The translations under genes and the position numbers were made by a program. Source: Metallyticus violacea (lineage: Eukaryota; Arthropoda; Insecta; Mantodea; Metallyticidae). From it: a DNA stretch of 64,000 bases. The notes under the pieces were generated by a model. That model worked only from the letters and a program-made list of their open reading frames with translations. It did no database searches and had not been told where the DNA came from. Every line of letters begins with the position of its first letter. Within the stretch, counting starts at the first letter, position 1. The stretch spans positions 164,207,001 through 164,271,000 of the forward strand of contig CM060833.1 in assembly GCA_030762175.1 (NCBI GenBank), given 5' to 3'. Of this stretch, positions 1-10,568 are shown piece after piece.

Positions 1-785
1 ACTTTTCTCATAACAGACACTTTAATTACACAAACAGGCTTTGTATTTAATAAAAAAACAGTACGGCTCCCATTACGTTGGACTGTTAAAATTAAGTTCT
101 TTGCCTTTTAGCTATACCTTATTAAGAATTTGAATTTGACTCTCGGTTGAAATAAAAGTGATACTCTCTACTGACTTTACGAACCTCACGTAACTTATAT
201 TGTTTGAATTCTGAACTTTCAAATAAAACTACTGCAGTTCCATTTGAAACCCTATTATAAGTCATTGTTTGCGGCATCGCTTGTTTGAATTAAAGTAACT
301 TCGACTTGGGTTGCAGACCATTTCAGGTATGAGGAAGCGCAAAGTGTTTGTCCCGTCTATGGCAGAAAGTTAAGGCATCATAGCTGTTTGAAGCGGTTAA
401 AATACCATTAGGGCAAATCTGATTTTGATAGGACGGCGCTTTCGCCAGTAGAGAAAGGAAGAGTTAGCGAGGGCAATATAACGGATACAATATGTTCTAA
501 AACATTGTTCATGAGAGAATTGAAAAGATGTTTTTAACGGTTACTCAGATGTTGAAAGTAGTGATATCTTGAAATATGAATTAATATTTAAATTTTACTT
601 ATAACATTGCTAGAAAAATGTATGAGGGAATTATAGCACCCTCGGGTACCGCGTTGACGAGAGTACATAAACTTTTTAATAATAGCCAAAATGTTTTGTA
701 ATATCTAAGCGTACTAGCGCTATGTAAATTTGTTTTTCTAAGATATAAGTTTACATTTTGTTACAATATTTTACAATCATCCTTC
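1..785. other. AT-rich sequence, nothing recognised
   Basis: No open frame with recognisable similarity, no tRNA-like boxes and no tandem repeat were seen on either strand. Confidence 0.5.
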
Positions 786-790
786 AATTA

Positions 791-1349
791 TAAATGAAAA
801 ATAAAAATAAAATAACACTATGAACAATGTAACAAATTAACAGTAATAATAAAAGTAGATAAGGATAAAACACTTAGTCACACTTGAAATTGCTATATTT
901 CGAGCTACTGGAGTTCTATGGCAAGAAGCTGGTCTAGCGTTGGCAAATAGAACAACTCCAGTAGTTGGAAATATAGCAGTTTTAAGTGTGACTTTAAGTG
1001 TTTTACCCTTATCCAATTTTATTATTACTATTTTACATATATGGCAGCTATATTTTTACATAAAGCGCGTATACCATTTGGTTTAAATCTTACGTATTAA
1101 TTTTTTTTTCCCCCACACTCTCATTTCTAGTTTCATCTGTTTCCATGCATAACGTTACCTTCGATACTCAATATTTACTTTTATCACCGTCATTTGTCTT
1201 CTTGCCATAGGACTCCACGAGTCCGAAATATAGCGATTTCAAGTGTGACTTTTTCTTAATGTTTTATCCTTTTCTACTATTATAATTACTGTTAATTTGT
1301 TACATTGTTAATAGTGTTACTTTATTTTTATTTTATATTAAATATAAAG
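791..1349. repeat. Fold-back / MITE-like inverted-repeat element
   Basis: The left arm (about 791-925) and the right arm (about 1201-1349) are reverse complements with scattered mismatches over about 140 bp. Both contain the blocks AACAATGTAACAAATTAACA, AAGGATAAAACA and GTCACACTTGAAAT in the same order. A further arm-like segment at about 951-1037 has the right-arm orientation, so 845-1037 is itself a shorter hairpin. No transposase frame lies inside, which suggests a non-autonomous fold-back element. Pieces of the same family recur at about 31090-31170 and 31413-31485. Confidence 0.7.
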
Positions 1350-1924
1350 TGCCGAACATGTATATGAGAAGAACTATGGACATCCTGGTTTAGATAAATA
1401 GAACTGGTATGGTATAGATTTCATTTTTGTATCAGAGATGTTAAAACAATCAATAATGACGGCAATAGTAATTTAATCTGTTGTACAGCTGGTCTTGTCT
1501 GTTGCGGTTGCAGCCTATTAATCGCATGAAAAACCTTAAGCGTTCGTGTAAAAGGGAGGGGGGAGGATTGAAAAGTAAAATATTAAAAGTTTCTAATGTA
1601 GGCGCCTTAAGAAAGGTTCTGCAGTTACACGTAAAACATGAAATATATTTAAACTCAAACTGGTCTGGTATGTAAATCTGCATAGTGCTGGTGAAGATGT
1701 CTTTGAAACGTTTTGTGTAGAGCTCTGTTTTGGGGGTTTAGCTGGTTGAAAATTTTAGAATCTTATAAATTCCTTGATTTCTGTTTTATGAATCATACTT
1801 TAAGTTATTAACAGTGCAAGAAGTATTTAGTTATATGCAGCAAAACAAATGACATCGATTATTTGCTGCCCAAGTGTCCATAGCAATGAAGTGTATAACA
1901 TTTTGACACATTGTGAATTCAGTT
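1350..1924. other. No gene recognised
   Basis: Short frames of 64-92 residues exist on both strands (1450-1683, 1481-1675, 1831-2109). They overlap one another and have no recognisable domain, so I treat them as chance frames. Confidence 0.4.
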
Positions 1925-1929
1925 TGTGT

Positions 1930-2700
1930 TGAATTCTGCAAACAGAAGAAAAGGAGTTTATCGTGGAACATGAGAAAGGACAGAGTTTGTTTCACAAACA
2001 AGTGAAGTACGAGAAGAGGTGTCAAATAACAAAATGCTATTAAGTTCCCTCGTACGGGGTTAGTCCTATGTGAACGAAAGGGGAAAACAGGTCGCCCAAG
2101 AACCATCACAATTAACGGGAATCAATGACCACTACACCAAGTGTTCAGTCGCCAAAACGTAGTCTACGACGATCATCACTGAAATTTGGTTTGATCAATA
2201 ACAAGAGCCGGATTAAAGTTACTCAGCGTGTAGCAGGAACCGATGAGCAGCGCGAGTGTTGTGTGAGAATCCAGATTTCTTGTGAAACATATGCTTTTCA
2301 TACGAAAGCCAAATTCACCTTGATGGCTACATAGACAGACAGCCCGTTTTATAGGGTTCGGCGGCCTGATGTCTTAATACAGAAACGAGTGCACAGTATC
2401 CGGTCATAGAATATTTGGCCCTTATTTCGTTGAGAATGTGCACAGAATCCCCAAATAGTAAACCGGAAGAGTTACAGAGACCTCTTTGTGCGGGATTTGC
2501 TTTATCATCATGGCAGAGACCTACCCCTCCAACGACATTGGATGCAGTAAGATGGAGCAACAGCCCGAGTCACTTGTCTTTCTGCAACGACACTTTGAAG
2601 ATGGCCCAATTTCTCTGGAACTTCATATCCGTACCTTGCATGCTCCCAGGATCTCAAGGCGCTGATGCCTACACATGGGGCATTTTTATTCGTTTGGTTT
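1930..2700 (+). pseudogene. Tc1/mariner superfamily (DDE_3-type) transposase remnant
   Basis: A degenerate + strand transposase read across several frames. In order it shows a helix-turn-helix region ending in a G-R-P-R-T linker at about 2088-2106, a second helix segment with P-K-R-S-L-R-R-S-S-L near 2152-2180, a catalytic-core block reading L-D-G-Y-I-D-R-Q near 2318-2341, and a Q-x-D-G-A-T-A block near 2545-2570 carrying the second catalytic Asp. The last block contains an in-frame stop, and at least three frameshifts separate the parts. The gene is dead. The family call rests on motif order; no terminal repeats were found. Confidence 0.55.
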
Positions 2701-2732
2701 GTTTTTTATATTCCAGTTATTAACCTGTTCGT

Positions 2733-3017
2733 TCAGGAAGTGCTTAGTGTCCCACCTACCAAGCTTAATCTTACATTAAATAAAGTGCTGGAAATTTCCT
2801 TCGTCAGCTGAACATTGTTTCTGGAAAACTCACATTCTGAAAGATACAATTTGTTTCTGCCACAGTAATGCTTCAAGATTTCATCAACTTTTTCCATTAC
2901 ATTACAAAACTGCGACTTGTGTACTAATTTCGAGAGTGATTTTGTTGGCGAGCTTTCAACATTTGGGCCAATTTCTATAGTTTTTCCTCTGTTAAAACTG
3001 CACTTCTTTACCCTCAC
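2733..3017 (-). other. Orphan 94-residue frame, possibly transposon-derived
   Basis: A minus-strand frame with a basic N-terminus, a G-K-T-I-E-I-G-P stretch and no stop for 94 residues. The S-P-T-K-S-L-S-K-L segment resembles the S-P-x-K-S-L linker of helix-turn-helix transposases, but nothing downstream confirms it. It sits just past the transposase remnant at 1.9-2.7 kb on the opposite strand. It may equally be a chance frame. Confidence 0.15.
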
Positions 3018-3420
3018 AATACTGGAAGGAAGCTGTGATCAGGAAAGTTGTGAACATTTTTCATACGCGCACAACAAGCTGATTATGTTTAAGCACGAAA
3101 TGCATTGCTCCATTGTCTTAGGTGAACGTGTACTGTGGGACCGGGAAAGAACAGGTTCAGAGAGAGGCGTTAAAGAACATTTCATAGATGAGAGAAGTAT
3201 GGAGTCGCCAGCTGCGGTGTGTCTAATATAGATTACGTGAGCGGAGAGGGCTATAACACAAAACCTTTGTTACATATATTGCCCATTGTTTCCTTTAAGG
3301 GCGAAGGTCTCGTAACAAGAAGGAAAGCTCATTTTTTCCTAATGTGTTGAACTATTCCACGCTAGTTGTTCGTATGCTGCTTAAGACACTGACTGATTTG
3401 TTCTTTGGTTACTCCATTTC

Positions 3421-3630
3421 TCACTGCACTAGTTGCTTCTCGAGAGATTTCCACTTTTCTCTTCCTTTTGCTACTCTTGACCAATCTAGACCTGCATGTT
3501 CCTTGAAGAGGTCTGTCCATTTTCTTTGGGTCTGCCTTGTGTTCTTTTTCCTATTCGGGGGCCCCACATGAATATCTTGTAGGTCTCTGTATTGCCCTGC
3601 ATTCTTGCGACGAGACCGTCCCATTGCCAT
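3421..3630 (-). pseudogene. C-terminal fragment of a non-LTR retrotransposon ORF2
   Basis: The minus frame ends in a pattern typical of the post-RT tail of RTE-like endonuclease/reverse transcriptases: a basic linker, then W-T-D-L, then D-W-S-R-V-A-K-G-R-E-K-W. Compare the usual R-W-x-D-D-I followed by W-x-x-x-A-x-D-R-x-x-W. No reverse transcriptase core is visible upstream, so this is a 5'-truncated stub. The assignment comes from a short motif. Confidence 0.4.
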
Positions 3631-4320
3631 TTGCTTCTAGTAGTTATTTGTGCACTGTCTAACGTACATTTTAAAAGTTACGCGAGAGATAATTGAATAT
3701 TTAAGCGTTTTATCCTTTTTCTGCTTCTTTAGCTATTGTATATAACATATAAGGTTTGCTCTGTGTTTAAAATGATTTCGCTGCTATATGTTTATGTAAT
3801 CCAACAAAAACCCTCGTGCTGCAGAAGCCTGTCTTCATTTAGAATGTGGGTAGGCCGGCCACGCACGCGAGTGGGTGCATGCATGTCTTTGATCATTATA
3901 TCTAAACATCAGGGCAAGCGATAAGCGAATTCTAGAAAACGATTATGCAGTTATTTGCGACTAGAACTAATATTATGAACTTTGCTTCTATACAAATTTT
4001 TCTTTATGCAGCTTAATTTGACATACAAATGCAATCGGCATTCACTCTTAAGAGAACATATCTCAGAGCTACGTTTTAATCTTCTTTTGCTGATTTACTT
4101 TTAAAAATAAATGTTAACCTTCACATGCTGTTTATTGTAGTGGAAGGGAAGTGTGTTGCTACACATTCTTACATTGTATTTAGTGCATAATGTTGCAATT
4201 GCCTTTTTATTGCTTTCTACTGTGTTTCTGCTATCGCTTTGGCACCATGCCGTTCAACAAACGATCTGCTATCACTGTTGCACTTTGACGCATTGATATG
4301 ATATCGCTGTTGTACCTACT
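3631..4320. other. No gene recognised
   Basis: AT-rich sequence with only short overlapping frames and no repeat that I could assign. Confidence 0.4.
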
Positions 4321-4321
4321 G

Positions 4322-4574
4322 TGCCGTTTTTTCACTACTGAGGCACCACAGGCGATGGACATTGATGTATGAGATGAAATATATTGGGAAAGGATTTTTT
4401 TTAAGGAAGGAAACGCTCCAGGCCTAAGTTTAAGGTACCTTCCCGGCATTTGCCATTTATGAGGACTGAGGAAAACCTGGGAAAAGTCTCAGTCAAGGAA
4501 AACGATCTTGGCGGGATTCGAATCCCAGACCTCCCGCGCACGAGTCCGCGCCTTAACGGCCTCTGGGTGGCGGT
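4322..4574 (-). repeat. SINE-1 copy (tRNA-derived SINE)
   Basis: On the minus strand the copy begins with a diverged head (GGTGGC... then TTAAGGCGCGGACTCG), followed by the B-box-like GATTCGAATCC, the AGGTTTTCCTCAGTCCTCAT body, the AAATGCCGGG and CTTAGGCCTGGA blocks, and the 3' end CATCGCCTGTGGTGCCTCAG. It is nearly full length. The A-box part of the head is short of several bases. Confidence 0.85.
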
Positions 4575-5913
4575 GCAGAGTATTTGCTATCGTATCGCGT
4601 GCTACGATGTCGCCGTCGTACTGTGCAACAGAAAAGTATTATCGCGTCATACTATGCTACCGTAGTATTTTATTAAGTTATGTTTCCTCCTGACCAATCA
4701 CTGATGCCTCCGAGATTTACTTCTCATCCCCGTTATACTCTAACACGTGATGTAGTTTGTGACGTCACAGCGCTAATATGAGAGTTAAAACAGTACTTTA
4801 CGCCCCCTCATACTATTGCCACTTTGATGCATTGCTTCTCTCTTCCTGTGGTCCTCTTGTTAAGACTGCCCCTTTCTCGGTTGGGAAGCTACGCAGCTTG
4901 TATTGCTAATCGACTCCAAAATTTACGTCATCGTAATTTTAAGAGGAAGTACACATGAAGGAAAAGGAAACGAAAGATATACGACGGGATAAGAGATTGA
5001 GCTCTGAAGTGAACTTGCGGTATTTCTGCTTTTCTTATGACTTCGGAATTCACGTACATCTCATTGTCTTCAGGAACATGTCCCAGAATACAATCACGTT
5101 GGTTTTATTTTGAATTTTAATTTTTTTCCCGGGAAAACATGTACTGGATAATTTAAAACTAGCACCGAAAATATTTCTGAAATGGGAAGTCTATTGATGT
5201 ACTGCTTTCGCAGAACTGATGTTGAGGCAGGGGCTCATAATTGTAGCCCACACACAGATGTTAATAACCATAGAATGTGTATTTCTTGAAACAAAGTTGC
5301 ATTTATTCACATAGAACAATGTGTATTGATAGCAAGAAAATAAAACTAGAGGTAATTAGGTGAATGTGTTTTTTGCACTATTGTAGTCGAAGTAGTTTCA
5401 GCAATAGCGAAACTTATAAATAACTACAGTTGTCTGCTCCATTTAATTGCTTAGTTACTAGGCTACGATGTTCGTATGTTTCTTTACACAGATTGCATTG
5501 GGACTTCCTTGCCACTGCTTTGTGATAGTTCTTGAAGTAGGACGTGCTGGAAGATGGTATTTACTAATGCTGAAAACGTAGGAAGAATGGTGTTCTTTCT
5601 TGAAACGTGTGCGCTGAAAGATATCCTTTAATTCACCGATTGTGTACATGCCTGCTCGTTCACCAGATTTGACAACTTTTTGTGTGAGGAACTCTAAAAG
5701 ACACTGCCTACAAGGAAATGTAGACTATACTTGATGTGACACCACGTATTACAGCTGCCTCTTCTGAAATTTCTGCTGAAATGCTACAACATGTGCGGCA
5801 ATCTTTACACGATACGCTGGGAGCTTGTATTGTAATCATTTTGAACACAACGTGTGAAGGCCAGTTTTCTCTTTCTTCTTCTTCACAGGATTTGTTTATT
5901 CACTTTTCTACTT
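4575..5913. other. No gene recognised
   Basis: No recognisable coding or RNA gene. Frames at 5458-5649 and 5736-5942 are short and featureless. Confidence 0.4.
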
Positions 5914-6233
5914 CCCTAGAGAGTTTTTTTTTTTTTTTTTGAGTAGTGTTTAACGCCCGTTTTTACTACTGAGGCACCACAGGCGGTGGACACTGATGAT
6001 ACATGAGATGAAATGATATATTGGGAAAGGATTTATTTTTTTTTAAGGAAGGAAGCGTTCCAGGCCTAAGTTTAGGTACCTCCCCGGCATTTGCCAGTTA
6101 TGAAGACTGAGGAAAACCTGGAAAAAACCCCAGTCAGGGAGGACGGTCCTGGCGGGATTCGAACCGCAGACCTCCCGCTCACGAGTCCGTGCCTTAACGA
6201 CCTCGGCCACCCGTGGCGGTCCCCCTAGAGAGT
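5914..6233 (-). repeat. SINE-1 copy, full length, with 11-bp target-site duplication
   Basis: A full-length minus-strand copy, element about 5925-6222. It runs from the head GCCACGGGTGGCCGAGGTCG through the B box GGTTCGAATCC to the 3' end, then an A tail (seen as about 17 T on the + strand at 5924-5940). CCCTAGAGAGT flanks it at 5914-5924 and 6223-6233, a target-site duplication typical of LINE-mobilised SINEs. It shares several diagnostic bases with the copy at 45.65 kb, including GAACCGCAGACC and CAGTTATGAAGAC on the + strand. Confidence 0.92.
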
Positions 6234-6799
6234 GCGGAGTAAGAAGACGTGAGTACAAAATGAAACAGGCGTTTTCTTGGAAATTCAGAAAGAAAACTCA
6301 AGCACACACTAAATAAGAAAGTAAACATGACGAATAGCGTAACCTTGTAACTAGGCAGTTAAATGGAACAGACAACTGTAGGTATTCAAATGTTTCATAT
6401 TACTGTCCCCGTAAACTACTTGCACTAGAATCGTGCAAAAACATTCACATTCTAATTTCCTCTTGTGTTATTTTCTTGATGTCAATATTCCATTTGGGAA
6501 AAAGTGCAACATTTTTCAAGAAATGTATACTCTAATCATCTTATGATATGGTAAAAAAATCTTAAGTGACACAATCCGAAAGTAGGCAAGCGTTCTGTTA
6601 TTTTTTTTTTTTATTTATTTACAAAAAACAGAAGATTTGTCCAGTTGTGCTAGTTCTCGAAGAGACTATAGAAAAGACAAAAAGCTGCAGAGCTGAAAAA
6701 CCAGTGAAATGTACAAGAATAACAGGAGATTTGTTGGAGTTTTGTCGACCTCCCGCACATCAGCCTAAAAGGCTTATTGTGGAATCCAATAGGAAGAGA
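6234..6799. other. No gene recognised
   Basis: An 88-residue frame at 6566-6832 on the + strand is rich in Lys/Cys with no domain. It is probably chance. Confidence 0.35.
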
Positions 6800-7720
6800 C
6801 GTTTTCACTGTTTCCCAAAATCAGTTGCTTGAGCAGGTTGCAGTATTTCGGTTTCTGTGTCAACTTCCGTTCCCAGGCTTTCTCTGTTTACTGAAAGTCT
6901 CTTTATCAAGAATGGGCAATTAAAAAGGATATGCTGTTTGTGCATTCTGCAAGTGGGTTCGTATTTATCTTTATAAGTTACAATTTACATAGATGTTTTC
7001 TGAAGTGGCCTTGTTCGGTAATTAACGTAACTGTTTTCCTTATATCTCTTCTGTCAAATTCTAGGAGAGAGTGTTGATCAATTATCTATCTTGCGTTTGT
7101 CCAGGATAGTTTTGCACCTTGGTTGTTTATCCCCAATCCATGTTTTTACCGCGTCTTAGCAGCACGTACCGCCACGGGTGGCCGTCGTTAAGGCGCGGAC
7201 TTGTGAGCGGGAGGTCTGGGGTTGGAATCCCGCCAGGACCTTCCTCCCTGACAGGTTTTCCAGGTTTTCCTCAGTCCTCATTAATGGAAAATGCCGGGGA
7301 AGTACCCTAAACTTAGGCCTGGAATGGTTCCTTTCTTTAAAAAAATCCTTTCCCAATATAACATTTCATCGCATGTATCGTGGGCTCAGGACGTACATCA
7401 GTTCCCAAACTGATTAGTTCATTCTGGCACTCACTGTAGTTAACGCCTGTTGCAAGAAGCCAAGGCATTTTGGCATTTCCATACGATTTTAGATTTTACT
7501 TGGTCGGAAAGAAATGCTTTTAAAGCACTTTGACTATCTGAGTTTACCATGGCAACCTTTCTAAGAGCACAGTTCAGGATAGTAAATACTTCTGCCTGAA
7601 AAAACTGCCATATTTCCCAAGACTTGTAGTGATATGTCCTTGGAAATAGGCCATATATGCCTGCCCCCACGGAAAACACGAGTTGATCACCTCCTTTTTC
7701 AGGCGTAGTTCCATCCATCC
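6800..7720 (-). pseudogene. Non-LTR retrotransposon remnant: RNase H domain and C-terminal tail
   Basis: Read on the minus strand, 7720-7440 gives a 92-residue frame with RNase H features: G-A-G-I-Y-G, then F-Q-A-E-V-F-T-I-L (catalytic Glu region), then N-S-D-S-Q-S-A-L-K-A-F (catalytic Asp region), then V-K-S-K-I-V-W-K-C. This order matches the RNase H domain of I/Jockey-like non-LTR elements. Further along (about 7150-6830) broken frames give a D-R-R-D-I-R-K segment, H-F-R-K-H-L and a C-R-M-H-K-Q-H-I-L-F-N-C-P block, like the Cys/His tail of such ORF2 proteins. A SINE-1 copy at 7170-7387 splits the two parts. Stops and frameshifts make it inactive. Confidence 0.7.
7161..7396 (+). repeat. SINE-1 copy inserted in a retrotransposon remnant
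   Basis: A plus-strand copy, about 7168-7387, with the head CGCCACGGGTGGCCG (A-box region shortened), a GGTTGGAATCCC B box carrying one substitution, the AGGTTTTCCTCAGTCCTCAT body and the CCTTTCCCAATATAACATTT block. The 3' terminal part is missing. AGCACGTAC (7161-7169) and AGGACGTAC (about 7388-7396) could be a diverged target-site duplication. It interrupts the RNase H-bearing element. Confidence 0.8.
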
Positions 7721-8189
7721 GGTCTTCTCGAGAACCCGAGAATTGCCTTAAATCGAGCGAGAGAAGTGAAATGTAACATTTCCTCTGAATTTAATATTAG
7801 TCGAGCGTGTGACTCCAGGCCACAGTAGTAAAAAAGGCGCCAACATGCTGGCAAAATGTAAAAGGTTTTCAGGACAAAGTTAAAAGTTCACTTGTGAAGA
7901 GGTTTGGTCAATGATTATCGACCTGAAATTACAGAAGTATAAGTTCATGTTTCTCATTCTGTTAACAAAAAATAAAAGGGTCAACATTGTTCTTTCGTAC
8001 GAGGCTGTTAAAAAAGCAAAATTAGAATGCTGTTCTGCATAAGGAATTACAAAGATGTACAGAAATGTAAGTTGCTTGGAAACAGCAGTTTTTTGTTTGT
8101 TTAAAGATTCTGCTCAAAATGGAATTTTTAATCGACTTTTTATGGTTCTTCAGGTTCAAGGCAGTACAAATATTCGGAAGGGATATAGT
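7721..8189. other. No gene recognised
   Basis: No recognisable feature on either strand. Confidence 0.4.
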
Positions 8190-8470
8190 CGGTCAAGGTG
8201 GTCTAGTGGTAGTCATATTTGCATCCTAGGCCCAAGGTCGTGGACTCAAATCCAGTCAAGGTCGATGAATTTTTAGGACTCAAAATCGTAAGTATGGCTT
8301 CTTTCCTAAAGAAAGTAAACTGTTGGTCTGGTGTAGTAAATTTACAACACACAAAAGTGCCTCGACCCAGAAAGAAAGGGCTCCTAAGCAAAATTTATCG
8401 TCGTTTCACGCCCTGAATAAAATGGAAGTTAATGGCCAAATATGTTAAAGAGCGTCCTTAAATAAAAATA
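8190..8470 (+). repeat. SINE-2 copy (second tRNA-derived SINE family)
   Basis: The head reads GGTCAAGGTGGTCTAGTGGT (A-box-like TGGTCTAGTGG) followed by GGACTCAAATCC (B-box-like). The SINE-2 body follows: AAATCGTAAGTATGGCTTC, AGCAAAATTTATCGTCG, TTTCACGCCCTGAAT, and the 3' end TTAAAGAGCGTCCTTAAATA. This is the most complete + strand copy in the window and shows the tRNA-like head that other copies lack. Confidence 0.8.
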
Positions 8471-9047
8471 TATTAGGAAAATAGAGAACAATTATCTGAC
8501 CTGATGATGTAATTACCCCATTACAAACAGACGGGTTCCTGGATGGGCAAAATATAATCTCAAATATTTCACCGTATCTCTCAAGATACTGTCCCATTCA
8601 TGATAACACAACTACGGACGATACAAAGCGAGAAACAACGATCTTCATCTTGCACTGTTGAAGTGGGAGATGCGAATTCACAATCTCTCAAAAATTCTTT
8701 CTCAACAGTGAACGCCAATACGGATACCTCTAAATTGCGTTATATTTGTAATGTTTTCCTATGAATACAATTTACGTACTTCGTTGCTACACAGATCAAA
8801 GTACATATTTCTTCGGTATTTATTCCATTATTTTAGTATCTGCTTCACATTTCCTAAAAGTTAGAAACTGGAAATGCCAGGGGAGAAGTAAAAGTAAAAA
8901 GACCTCGGTCAAAACAAGGATGTTTATTATTGTCAAACAATTCTGGGGGGGGGGGGGAGCTTTAGTGGATCAACAAAACAAGGGGATCCATTAACCATGA
9001 AAGTACTGCACACATTTTTCAAACACCCTTAAATATCAGCAGATTTT
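8471..9047. other. No gene; contains a 13-G run
   Basis: No coding feature was recognised. A run of 13 G occurs at 8945-8957. Confidence 0.4.
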
Positions 9048-9326
9048 CTTTTTAATGGTGTTTAACTCCCGTTTTTACTGAGGCATCACAGACGGTGAAC
9101 ACTGATGATACATCAGATGAAATTATGTATTGGGAAAGGATATTTTTTAAGGAAGGAAACGTTCCAGGCCTAAGTTTAGGGTACCTCCCCGGCATTTGCC
9201 ATTTATGAGGACAAAGGAAAACCTGGAAAAAACCTCAGTCAGGGAAGACCGTCTTGGTGGAAATCGAACACCAGACCTCCTCCTAACGAGTCCGCGCTTT
9301 AACGACCTCTGCCATCCGTGGCGGTC
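9048..9326 (-). repeat. SINE-1 copy
   Basis: A full-length but diverged minus-strand copy. It has head CGCCACGGATGGCAGAGGTC, a B box with substitutions (GTTCGATTTCC), the AAATGCCGGGGAGGTACCCT block and 3' end AACGGGAGTTAAACACC. The substitutions spread through it suggest an older copy than those at 5.9 and 45.7 kb. Confidence 0.88.
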
Positions 9327-9659
9327 TCTGTAGATATTTAACTTTTTTTGATGCCTTGGACGCTGATGGCATTAGATTGTAGTACTCAAATACTTCCTTA
9401 CTAAGGCGAGTCAGTCATGTCCAATAAACGGTCTCAATTTTCCAAGTGCCGTTTTACTTGTGGTATCCGAAAGTTTTGGGTTATGATATAGGATTTGTTA
9501 GCTATTGTCGCTTTTCATTCTAGAAGCATTTATTACTTTCATTGTTCTTGTGTAGAGCTTAGGTGTAAGGTACAGGTTTTAAGGTGTTGCCTAATTAAAG
9601 AAAAAAAAATTGGGGGCAGAATATTCGCTAGCACATTACGAGCAAATCCACAATGTAAT

Positions 9660-9944
9660 GAAATACATAAACCTACTGATTGACAAATTTTTATCTTTAG
9701 AAATATGCAATTGACGCAGCAAATCTGTATCGCTCTCTCATTTCTTGTGCATAAGATTTTAATATATGGTGCAGATGTCGTTAAACACTTTATTATTCCT
9801 GTTGGACAGCTCGCAGAATTGTCCAAGAAGTTAAAAACAAATACTTTAAAGTTTGATCGAATGATTTCAGGAAAATATTCAGAAAACAGATCCGCCACAT
9901 CCATTCCTGATTTCTTGGAATCTTTTCATTTTTGGATATTCTAA
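9660..9944 (+). pseudogene. Fragment of a transposon-associated ORF of unknown function
   Basis: The + frame 9705-9944 contains V-H-K-I-L-I-Y-G-A-D-V-V-K, then P-V-G-Q-L-A-E-L, then F-D-R-M-I-S-G-K-Y-S-E-N. I recall this layout from dispersed, uncharacterised arthropod repeat proteins (G-A-D-I-V-K ... P-I-G-Q-L-S-E-E-A-Q ... R-K-x-S-R). No catalytic motif can be named. The 121-residue minus-strand frame over the same bases (9539-9904) is then a shadow. Confidence 0.35.
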
Positions 9945-10168
9945 GCACTTCGAGGAATAAAGCACAACATTGTACGCTGAAGTACCCTCGTCTCTTATTG
10001 TGAAAAATGTTGCGATTCTAAATCAAAATCACACTAAATGACTCTTGCAGCAAGTGTTACTTTTATTCAATTTTAAAATATCTTACATTTTATGCTTCGT
10101 AAATTACAATTATTTTAGTTAATTTTTTCTTCGTTTCTTCTACAAAACTTCAGTATGTGCATTTCCTT

Positions 10169-10170
<2 letters not shown>

Positions 10171-10206
<36 letters not shown>
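10171..10206. repeat. (AAT)n microsatellite
   Basis: An uninterrupted run of 12 AAT units. Confidence 0.95.
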
Positions 10207-10207
<1 letters not shown>

Positions 10208-10340
10208 TACAAGGTAAAAAATAAAACTACAATTTTTACTTTATTAAGCAATCGTAAAAACTATATTGAGCTTCCCCCCTCTTGCTTCTATATCTTTTAA
10301 ATCTACTTCAAAGTAGAATTGGGGAAGAAAAAAAAAAAAC

Positions 10341-10568
10341 CTGATGTCATCAGCGTCCCATTCAAATCAGGGTGTGAAATGGCCGACAAATTTTGCTCAG
10401 AAGCATCTTCTTTCAGGCTTGAGGTTCTTTATCGTGCTCTAAATGTACGACACGGGACCCACGGCTTTACTTCCCTTCCGAAAGAAGCCATACTTAGGAT
10501 TTTTACGCCCGAAAAATCCATCTTGGGTTTAGGAGGCAAGTATGGATACCACTACACCACCAGGACCG
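10341..10568 (-). repeat. SINE-2 copy lacking the B-box segment
   Basis: Minus-strand SINE-2. On the + strand the order is ATCAGCGTCCCATTCAA, GACAAATTTTGCTCAGAAGC, GTACGACACGGGACCCACGG, GCCATACTTAGGATTTTTAC, then GGTTTAGGAGGCAAGTATGG. About 30 bp containing the B box (present in the copy at 19.6 kb) are missing between AATCCATC and GGGTTTAGG. It is preceded by an A-rich stretch at 10321-10339. Confidence 0.85.

Noticed and set aside
2415..2723. 102-residue + frame as an independent gene
   Set aside because: It overlaps transposase blocks that are readable in other phases of the same strand, so it is a frameshifted shadow of the transposase remnant.
7119..7417. Short frames encoding S-G-R-S-G-V-R-I-P-P or G-G-I-R-T-P-D type peptides at many SINE-1 copies
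   Set aside because: These are translations of the SINE tRNA head and B box, repeated at every copy, not genes.
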